DNA of 64,000 bases from Moniliella sp. 'wahieum'. Taxonomy: Eukaryota; Basidiomycota; Moniliellomycetes; Moniliellales; Moniliellaceae. This document shows positions 56,201 to 64,000 of the stretch, piece by piece. Numbering within the stretch: the stretch's first letter is position 1; each line of letters opens with the position of its first letter. Location of the stretch: positions 744,001 through 808,000 of the forward strand of contig RSEE01000009.1 in assembly GCA_003971905.1 (NCBI GenBank), in the 5' to 3' direction. The notes below the pieces were generated by a model. The model saw nothing but the letters and a program-made list of their open reading frames with translations. It had not been told where the DNA came from and did no database searches. A program made the translations under genes and the position numbers.

Positions 56201-57872
56201 ATGGCAGCCTGTCCAGACGAGTTTATTCTCATTCTCAACGAACTCAACCGCGACGTTGCCCGCGCCCGTCCCTCGGACCCGCTCCAATTCTGCGCGAATT
56301 GGTTCCAACACAAGCTGGCGCTCCAACGGCAAGCCCTGCGCAAAGACACCCCCCCTACAACCCGTACCTCTGACCCTCCGCAAGCAGGCAACCCGCCCGC
56401 TCTCGATGTCGCACCAGATGCAACGGGGCCTAGTGAGGCGGAAAACCCTTTCGCCGGGTTCGGTTTCCCGCCCGTTGCGGCCCCTGCCACTAGCGTTCCT
56501 GCCGCCGACGCACCGCCCCTGTTCCGCAACTCGTGGGACAGCAATGCCAGTACCGAGTCGACTGAAGAGGAGGCCGACTTGCCTGACCTTGTCCAGTTTA
56601 ACCCGGGTCTTCTAGGCCTCTCCCGCCGCACCTCTGTCTCGGCCGAGTCGATCCGCCCCGATAGCCAGCCTGTCACTTCGTCCCGCGCAGCCCGACGGGC
56701 TTCCATGTTTCCCAAAACGGATACCCAACAGCATCGCATTCGCGAGGCGGTCGGTGACCATCTTCTCTTCCGCAATTTGGAGGAAGAGCAGTACAACGAG
56801 GTGGTGATGGCCATGAAGGAGATGCAAGTGGCCGAGGGAGTATCGGTGATCCAACAAGGCGATGAGGAAGGAGACTACTTTATGTGGTGGAGAGGGGGTC
56901 GCTGGATGTGTTCAAACGGGACAACGAGGCCGACTCGGCGAGTGGTCTGGGGACCAATGTGACCAGTTACGGGCCCGGTGCTACGTTTGGCGAACTGGCG
57001 CTCATGTACGCCCAGCCGCGGGCGGCGACCGTGCTGACCACGTCGCCTTGCACTCTGTGGGCGGTGGATCGAGTGACATTCCGAACTATTTTGTTGGAAA
57101 GCTCCTCGAGGCAGAGGACGTTGTTTGACAGCTTCCTCAAAGAGGTGCCTCTGTTTGACCATATGCGGGATGAGGAACGGGCAAAGATTGCGGATGCGCT
57201 CGAGGTGCGCGTCTATTCCGTTGGCGACCGACCCATTCAGCAAGGCGAGCGGGGCAAGGACTTTTTTATCATCATCGAAGGGTATGCCGAGGTTCGAAAG
57301 CGCAAGACAAAGGCAGTGCCGAGTACCCCAGGTCGCACGGGCTTTACCGGGGAGGGGGAAGTGGTTGTTGGTCATCTTGGTCGAGGCGACTACTTTGGCG
57401 AGTTGGCCCTGCTGAATAATGCGCCGCGCGTGGCATCGATTGTTGCGGCTGACCGGCCTGGAGAGGAGGAGAGGAGGAGGAGGAGGAGGAGGAGGAGGAG
57501 GAGGAGGAGGAGGAAGATGGGTCGCGAATGGAGGATTTGCAGACCGAGGATGGGCCCGTGGAGTCACGGCCAACAAAGCGGATCAAGTGCGGCGATGGGA
57601 AACTAAAAGTGGCGCTGCTGAGCGAACGGGCATTCACGCGTCTGCTCGGCCCGCTGGCAGGTATCATGAGCCGACATGCTAGGGAACGGTATGGAACGGG
57701 ATTGACCCCTTCGTTTCCCGACATCAAACCCGATCTCAACCACCGTGCGCCTGACGAAGTTGGGCCAGCGGGCGAGGCAGCAGCGGGCAAGGCAGGCGGC
57801 ACCGATGTGGAGCTGGTTTCCGAGTCGGTCTCGGCGGCTCAGGGTTGGTTTGAAGGATCGCCATTTGCGTAG
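56201..57872 (+). CDS. BCY1: cAMP-dependent protein kinase regulatory subunit
   Basis: Holds PKA catalytic subunits inactive until cAMP binds; a central regulator of fungal growth and dimorphism. N-terminal docking region 'MAACPDEFILILNELNRDVA' and 'DPLQFCANWFQHKL'; inhibitor site 'SRRTSVSAESI' (RRxS, a phosphorylatable type II-like site). CNB-A has its phosphate-binding cassette at 'FGELALMYAQPRAATV' (56987) and CNB-B at 'FGELALLNNAPRVASI' (57393). A one-T deletion at 56879-56881 breaks the frame. A GGA run (57465-57514) shifts it again; it encodes a poly-Glu insert followed by 'TEDGPVESRPTKRIKCGDGK' before the domain resumes at 'LKVALLSERAFTRLLGPLAG'. Corrected length is about 557 residues, long for the family because of the insert and a Pro/Ala linker. 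Confidence 0.92.
57465..57514 (+). repeat. GGA trinucleotide microsatellite in coding sequence
   Basis: About sixteen GGA/GAG units. In the PKA-R frame it should encode poly-Glu; a one-base irregularity near 57475 puts the main run into the Arg (AGG) frame. Confidence 0.9.
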
Positions 57873-59217
57873 CTTCCAATAGCGCGTACTGGCCGACCAA
57901 CACGCGCATGGCAGGTATGGCCGATAACGGGACGGGGACGGGGTTACTGCGGTGCAGATGGAAGATTATCAGTGGCGATGTCTGCCTGAAGCCCGAGGGT
58001 CTAATCAATCTAATCAACGTGATTTAGGGCCTTCCCTTCTCCTTTCCCTGGCATGCTGCTACCGACGACGGGGCTCTGCCACTCTGCTGCACAGAGCGTA
58101 GTTAAACAAAAGAAGCTTCCTCGCAACAAACTTACCTTTGCAATTGCATGACGAATGGGCGATGGGGAAGACGATGGAAAGAGCTAGGTGTGGGACAGGG
58201 GGGCGCAAACGAACATTGGGGATGGGGATGGGGATGGGGATGGGGCTGTACCAGTGCTGTGCCGGCTGTACCAGGAGCGATTGGATTACGTGTACATGAG
58301 GGCGAGAGGTACTGTTGGTGAAAGGGAAAAATGGGGTAGAAGAGGCTGGGGCAGCAGGCACCTGTCGGGGCCAGTGGGGGGAGGAGGTCTGCGATACCAG
58401 GATGTATGGTCACCGGTCACCGGTCATCGATCATCAATCAGGTACGATCTGCGAGCCTACTGAGTTGTCCTTCGTGCCAAGGTGCGAATGACTGGTACGG
58501 CTGATGTAACCTGGAACGCGTAACGCCGGTAACCAGTAAGGCCTAAAGCTTAGGCCCAAGGCCTATGACTAAGAAACTTTCCCTCCGCCCGGTGCTGTGT
58601 GTTGCGGTCTTCCGGTTGGTTGGCTGGGGTGGCCGAGGCGGGCAGGCAGGCGGGCGGGCGCCGGGGACGCGGACGAAGGAACCCCAACCATCAGCGCCAG
58701 CAGCGCATCAGCCATCCCCACCCGTCCAGGTGCTGAGTGCGGGAGCCGCCCAGACAGTGCTCGCGCCTGTGCAATCACGCATCGGTCATCATGCATCATG
58801 CACCAACCTATCAGCATTCAATTATTCAACGCAGCCGTGCGGGGCACCGCCTCCTGTGCCTCCTTGCTTCTCTCGCCCATCTGCATCAATATTCAATCCG
58901 TCGGGTGGCCTTCGATGCTGCACCACCACAGACCTGCCAGGGGGCATGCCAGTGGCTGTACCCCGGCACACCCCCCGGTGCACTAACCCCGCACCACTGC
59001 CCTCGTGCCGCAGCAAGCATGCATCATGCTACTAACCCCGCCCATATATCCATCCAATTACCCCACCAGCGCCTGCGCCCGGCCTCCCGCCATGTCCGCC
59101 GCCTCCGCCTCTTCTACTTAAATGGCCTACCTCCTCCGCCTCCTCCGCCGCTATCAGCACCATCCCCACCCACCCCCACTCCTTCCCCTGCCTCGGCCAC
59201 TGCACTCGCTAGCCAAG
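57873..59217. promoter_or_regulatory. Intergenic region between PKA-R and acyl-CoA synthetase genes
   Basis: Contains GGGGAT hexamers at 58214-58246, 'gtcaccggtcaccggtcatcg' near 58411-58431 and a CATCATGCATCATG tract near 58787. CT-rich sequence (59090-59160) lies just before the synthetase start. No gene seen. Confidence 0.45.
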
Positions 59218-59285
59218 ATGGATTCGACAGGCTTCGTGCCGCTGCGCTCCTCCCAGCCCCCGACAGACCGCCCCTTTGTCCCCGC

Positions 59286-61380
59286 ATGGCTATCCGCGCC
59301 GGCACGCCTATCAACCACACCCCGCTCACCCCCGTGTCGTTTCTGTTGCGCTCCGCCCTCATTGCGCCTACGGCCCAGGCGGTCGTCCACCCCGAACGCA
59401 GCTACGGCTTCACCTACGGCCAATGGGCCGCTCGCTGCCTCAGCCTCACCTATGCCATCCGCTCTGCCCCCTCCTTCCGGCCGGGCACTCCAGTCGCCGT
59501 GGTTGCTCCCAACTGCCCTTTGATTCTGGAAGCCCACCAGGCCGTCCTAGCTGCAGATTCCTTTGTACTTCCTGTCAACGTCCGCAACACTCCTGCCGAG
59601 ATTAGCTACATCTTGGAGCACAGTGGCGCCAGCCTCATCCTCGTCGACCATGCCTTTACTCACCTCATCGAGCCTTACCACACCGAGAAGCGAGGGATCA
59701 CAGTGGTTGTCAGCCACGACACGGGCGGAGCTGAGGGGCTGTCGGTCGACCCATATGAGCAATTTCTCGATCAAGGCTGGCTTCAATGGCAACAAGCCAA
59801 CGAACACGCGGCTCAGCTGGCCCAATCTCAGGGTCGCAGTCTAGCCACTGCCCCTCGTGATTGGGAAACGGTACCAATGCCCGAGTCGGAGTTTAATCCG
59901 AGTTCGCTCTGCTACACCAGCGGAACAACGGGCAAGCCGAAAGGCGTCATCACCACCCTGCGCGGCTCCTACCTAGCCGCCTTGGCCAACGGTAAGTCCA
60001 GAGCCTCTCTTTTATTGCATGTGCAGGTTCAAAAAGCAATGACCCGCTGACGCTTTTTTTCCTGCTTCCAGCTTTTGAGATGCGTATGGACCACAATAGT
60101 GTCTATCTCTGGATTCTCCCGGCGTTCCATGCGAGCGGCTGGACGTATCCTTGGGCGGTGACGGCAGCATTGTCGTGCAATTACACCCTGCGTCGGGTGG
60201 ATTACGATGCGATCTGGGAGGCCTATCTGCACGGAGGCGTTACCCACGCCTGTGGTGCTCCCACGGTTCAAGTAGGGATCGTGTCCCACCCGAAGGCCAA
60301 GAACGTCAAAACGCCCACCCGTGCCACGATTCGCATCGGCGTAGCCGGCTCTGCCCCGACAGCTGCCCTGCTGGGACGGATGGAGAGCCTGGGCCTGATG
60401 CCCGTACCGCTATACGGTATGACGGAGACTTACGGCCCCATCACGCGGCGGTACGATGAGAAGGGCGGATTGGGTGAGGCATGGCAGCATCTCACTCCGG
60501 ACCAGCGAGCTCGTTTGATGGCGCAACAGGGACACGGTTTCTTGACTGCCGATGAGGCCCGTGTGATCCGGATTCCCAAGGACTTTGATGGTGATTGGAG
60601 CAAGGTCAAAGAGCCTGCGGAGGACGTGGCGGAGGATGGAACGGAGGTTGGAGAGGTGGTCATGCGTGGCAACATTGTCATGCGGGAGTACTTCAACGAC
60701 CCTGTGGCCACGGCCAAGGCGACAAAAGATGGGTACCTGTGCAGTGGTGACTTGGCTGTCCGTATGCCGGGGGGTGCGATTGCCATGCGGGATCGGTCCA
60801 AAGACATTGTCATCTCGGGTGGAGAGAACATTAGCACCACCATGGTCGAGCAAGAACTTACGGCGCATGAACTGGTGCGGGAATGCGCAATGGTCGCTCG
60901 CCCCCATCCTCGCTGGGGCGAGGCGGGACATGCGTGCGTGGTGCTTACCCCGGTGGGGCTGCGGACGCTTTTGGACAAGATGCATGCCCAGGCCAAGGCC
61001 GCCGGTCGTCCCTGCCCCAGTGTGAAGGCAGCGCAAGTACCCGAGGCAGATGCAGACAGCCACGACCGGGGCTTGGCGGCAGCTTGTGAGGCGCTGAACG
61101 CTGATCTGGACTGGCGCTTGGCTCTGACGCAGGAAATGAGGGCTTGGTGCAGGGAGCGGATGAGCCCCTTTGCTGTGCCAGCTTGGGTCGAGCTGGTACC
61201 TTACCTGCCCAAGGTCCCGACCGGCAAGGGCAGAAGAACGTGCTGCGTGAAAAAGTGCGGAAGTTGGACGCCGATTATCCTGTTCCCCTTGACCTGGTTA
61301 CTTCCAGTGCCAGTACCCACCAACCTACCGCTGAAGCCTCCAGTGGTTTCGTTCCGGACATGCCTGTCAGCAAGCTCTAG
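59286..61380 (+). CDS. AMP-forming acyl-CoA synthetase with C-terminal PTS1
   Basis: ANL-superfamily enzyme activating a carboxylic acid through an acyl-adenylate to its CoA thioester. Exons 59286-59991 and 60072-61380 flank an 80-bp intron. Motifs: 'LCYTSGTTGKPKGVITTLRG' (P-loop), 'LPAFHASGWTYPWA', 'LYGMTETYGPI', 'GYLCSGDLAVRMPGG' and 'RDRSKDIVISGGENISTTMV', then the C-terminal lysine region 'PYLPKVPTGK'. A one-base deletion near 61230 hides the true end; in the corrected frame it finishes 'SSGFVPDMPVSKL', a canonical SKL peroxisomal signal, after 671 codons. The family most resembles medium-chain or short-branched acyl-CoA ligases; substrate not determined. The start could instead be the ATG at 59218, if one more indel near 59270 is allowed ('GFDRLRAAA' follows). 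Confidence 0.9.
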
Positions 61381-62578
61381 AATGGACATGCTCCACGATG
61401 AAGAGTAACGCAGCGTGTAGGACTCGTTCCTCATCCACTGATGTATACTTGTGTTGATATGAGATGTGTGCAGATGTGCTTGCCTATATATACGCTTATG
61501 TTCTCCAACCCACCATTCAATTGGGTAGTTCCTCAGGCCTTGTGTTCACTTCACCTCTTCTCTTTTACCTAGCCCGCTGTTTTCCGTCTCGCGACTACTT
61601 GAACGTAAGGGAGCGACACCTGCATGGCTGCTAGTACCGAGCCGACACGAAGGACTGTGGCGCCACAGAATAACACGGAGCCTTTCGGTGAAACTGAAGC
61701 GTCACTCGGGGCTTTTGTAAATATGAGATGCCACAGCCACCAGCGTTTGTCGACAGGCGTGTTATAGAGAACTGACAGATAGCATTAATCCATTTTGTCA
61801 GCGTCAAGATCCAGAGCATCTTCATCGTCGTTCATCGTTTTCTCGTTTGCTGGTTCGATTGACGCCGCATAATCATTTCACGAATCAACAGGGGAACCCA
61901 GGAGGGAGGAGGGACTACAACTCTTGGTTTGTACTCCTCTCTTCCCTCTCCACCGTCGGAGCCGCTGTTGGTCCCACTGGTGTCACCAGGTGGTTCTTCA
62001 GAGGGCGGTTCGTCAACTTCGACAGGAGTCTCACCACGGGCTCCGGCTCAGGTATCAACGTTGATACGTCCTGTGTCCCTCGGGCGGCGAGAGGCGTGTG
62101 TTAGTCCGACTGGGACCTCCTTTTGGTGCAGGAGGAAGGCATTCCGGAGTGGCAGTGCTGGCTCAACAGAAAGATGATGTGGCGGGAAAGGTGGTGGGCA
62201 GGGGCATGCGGTCCGCGCAAAAGGGATGCAGCTCTGTGGTCGCTTCACCACCAAGGGTCGAATTGAGGGCCTGTGGCGCCGCTGATTCATGGATCATCGA
62301 TCATCATGCATCACCCCAAAAAAGCGAAGCATAATGCTGGAGGTGGAATCATTAATCAGCGATTATCGATTAGAACACAGAGAGTAAGTTAGTACCTTGG
62401 CGCGCTCAACGTGCTCAACGTTGAGCTCAACGTTGAGCTCACCAGAAACACAAAGGGGTGGTTGATTATGGCATACTGTGCCCTGCGACGTGAGGCGCGT
62501 GTGAGGGGTAGGATCGCTCGAGGGGAGGAAGCATTATTTACCGTTCATCTCGCTCGTCGCTCGTGGCTCGTCCCGTTT

Positions 62579-62811
62579 GTTGAGCCATCAGGTGGCTCGT
62601 GCTTTGGCCAATGTCCTTCAGTTCCTCCTCAGGCCTAGGAGTTCCGTTGTTTTTTTCTCTCCTGTTTTTCCTTGTTCCGCAGCTTAGCCCCTGGTGGCGA
62701 CTCGCTGCTTGATGTTCCTCTGTACGCGTTGCTGGTTGGCTTACACCACCACCACCACCACTAGTGCGATTGCATCACCCTCGAGGACCATCTGGACTCC
62801 AGGTCTCATCA
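62579..62811 (+). repeat. Dispersed repeat family R3, copy 2
   Basis: Nearly identical to 24575-24804 over about 230 bp, in the same orientation. Differences are a few substitutions and one-to-three-base indels, e.g. in the CCA/CCACCA run. Confidence 0.85.
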
Positions 62812-62877
62812 CCGTTGCCCTCGGGCTGAAGTGCAAAATGAGCCCCACATACTGCCTGAGGCCCTGAGGCCTGTGGC

Positions 62878-62906
62878 ACATGATGCATGATGCATGATGC
62901 ATGATG
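62878..62906. repeat. ATGATGC palindromic tandem tract
   Basis: Four overlapping ATGATGC units: 'acatgatgcatgatgcatga' continuing to 'tgatgg'. Confidence 0.8.
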
Positions 62907-63311
62907 GCGCAGCCCGTCACCCGTGGAGCTGCCGCGATGTGGAGTAGGATTCAACCAGAAATCGGGGAAATGAACGCATGCGAATTTGGCAGATATATCC
63001 CTGGCGCAAATGCATGAGGCCTGATGAGGTTAAGCTAAACATTCTATATAGAGAATGGGACAATGGTGTGCACACTACCTTCGTCATATGTGACTTTAAA
63101 GCTAAGTGTGCCGGGAACTTGGGTTCATCCCAGACAATTAAACCCCGCAGCCGTGAAAGAAGGGACAAAGGTGAAATGGTGGCCTGCGTCATTCTCTGTA
63201 GCGCTGCATATATTGTATTGTCACCGCGTGTACGAGAGAGAAGAGAAACCAAGAAAGCGATGATACGTAAGTGAGGTCTGGCAGACAACGATGAAATAGT
63301 GCAAACATGGA

Positions 63312-64000
63312 TTACATCTTGGACAAGTCGCGGCCAAAGATGCCACGTTTAACATAGTCCACCGTCAAAAGCAAGCGGGTACGCCAATCAACTTGCTCCG
63401 AAAGGTAAAATGAGCGCCACACGTACATGGCCACCAACCTCCAGCAAATTGGCCCACCCTTTCAGGCAGGAATGGAATGTCAAACGCTGCTGCATTGCCA
63501 ATGTAGGCCAAGCTGCCCAAGTTGCGGAACTTGAACGGAGGATAGTTGTTATCCTCCCACTTGGCAGGCTTGGCCACCGGGTTGACGGAATTCAAGTCGT
63601 CAGATACACTGGAATTCCTGGTCGCAAGCTCCTGATCCCGAGCGGTGGCTAGGTCGTTGAGCATACCCCCTAAATACGCCCCTGCTGTGATGCGGTCTGG
63701 GCGGTGGCAGGGTAGGCGGTAATGTTGTTCTGCAGACCGAGGAGGAGGGAGGCAAGCTCATTGATAGACAGCTGTTGTCCTGGTCTTCGTCGTATTTTTG
63801 GAACAGACGGTCCAGTTTCTGGAAATGGCGTGTGGCCAGCGGGTAATGCACACTGATCTTGTTACAACCGGACGAATTCTGAGTAGGACAAGAGGCCGTT
63901 GCAGTTGCCGTCAAAACGGTCCACCCACTCGTACAGATGGTCAATCAACCGATTGTCAATCGTTGCCGCATCCCCAAGTGCGTACATCGTGCCCGGAATG
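63312..64000 (-). CDS. Alternative (type II) NADH dehydrogenase with EF-hands, C-terminal part
   Basis: NDH-2 enzymes oxidise NADH at the mitochondrial inner membrane and pass electrons to ubiquinone without pumping protons; forms with an EF-hand insert are external and calcium-responsive (Neurospora NDE1 type). Running in from the right edge on the minus strand: 'GTMYALGDAATIDNRLIDHL' (NAD/quinone-domain end), a first EF-hand 'DRFDGNCNGLLSYSEF', a second 'YDEDQDNS' plus, after an indel, 'LSINELASLLLGLQNNI', 'FKFRNLGSLAYIGNAAAFDI', and the C-terminal membrane-anchoring end 'RTRLLLTVDYVKRGIFGRDL' followed by SKM and stop at 63312. Frame breaks near 63870, 63775, 63670 and 63450. The N-terminal two thirds lies outside the window. 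C-terminal SKM is unlikely to be a peroxisomal signal here; it is close to family norm. Confidence 0.88.

Larger units (their letters stand above)
61381..63311. other. Gene-free stretch with repeats
   Basis: Between two facing genes. Holds R3 copy 2, 'gctcaacgttgagctcaacg' near 62410-62440, ATGATGCATG tracts and 'atcaacgttgatac' near 62054. No gene recognised. Confidence 0.5.

Overview
The window is nuclear DNA of a filamentous or dimorphic fungus, most likely a basidiomycete (inferred from the gene set, spliceosomal introns of about 51-145 bp with GT..AG ends, moderate-to-high GC and the style of the PKA regulatory subunit; I cannot place it to genus). It holds fifteen recognisable protein genes, one intron-containing tRNA-Arg gene, one probable unassigned gene, and much dispersed repeat DNA.

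Layout. 0-5.6 kb: gene-free, with decayed non-LTR retrotransposon tails and another dispersed repeat. 6-13 kb (+): a Bsd2/Ndfip-type membrane adaptor and a Yta7/ATAD2 AAA-ATPase. 13.4-17 kb: a repeat block with the longest retrotransposon copy (reverse transcriptase, zinc knuckle, probable endonuclease), a perfect 102-bp tandem duplication and nested inverted repeats. 17.6-23 kb: an amino-acid/GABA/choline permease (+), Nhp2 (-) and a KpsF/KdsD-like sugar-phosphate isomerase (-). 23.1-24.8 kb: repeats. 25-29 kb (+): PI31 and Yos9/OS-9. 30-39.3 kb (-): Chd1, an unassigned membrane-protein-like region and the PP2A B (Cdc55) subunit. 42.5-43.3 kb (-): a WOPR (Gti1/Pac2, Wor1/Ryp1) transcription factor, with 7.3 kb of gene-free, palindrome-rich DNA upstream. 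50.6-64 kb: a Ptc7-like PP2C, Ste24, tRNA-Arg(ACG), PKA regulatory subunit and a PTS1-bearing AMP-forming acyl-CoA synthetase, all + except the tRNA; then the C-terminal part of an EF-hand alternative NADH dehydrogenase (-), which runs off the right edge.

Most genes are unrelated housekeeping functions. Shared themes are inferred: ER quality control and proteasome biology (Bsd2, Yos9, PI31), chromatin (Yta7, Chd1), and signalling and morphogenesis (PKA-R, PP2A-B55, Ste24, WOPR factor).

Nearly every conserved gene is broken by one- or two-base indels in short homopolymers or dinucleotide runs, mostly deletions. Reading across them restores family motifs, so they look like sequencing or assembly errors rather than decay. 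CDS spans below are whole-gene spans that cross introns and these frame breaks. The most unusual non-genic signal is the dense reuse of short palindrome-cored tandem tracts (cores ATGCAT, AACGTT, ATCGAT, AAGCTT, ACCGGT) in intergenic DNA.
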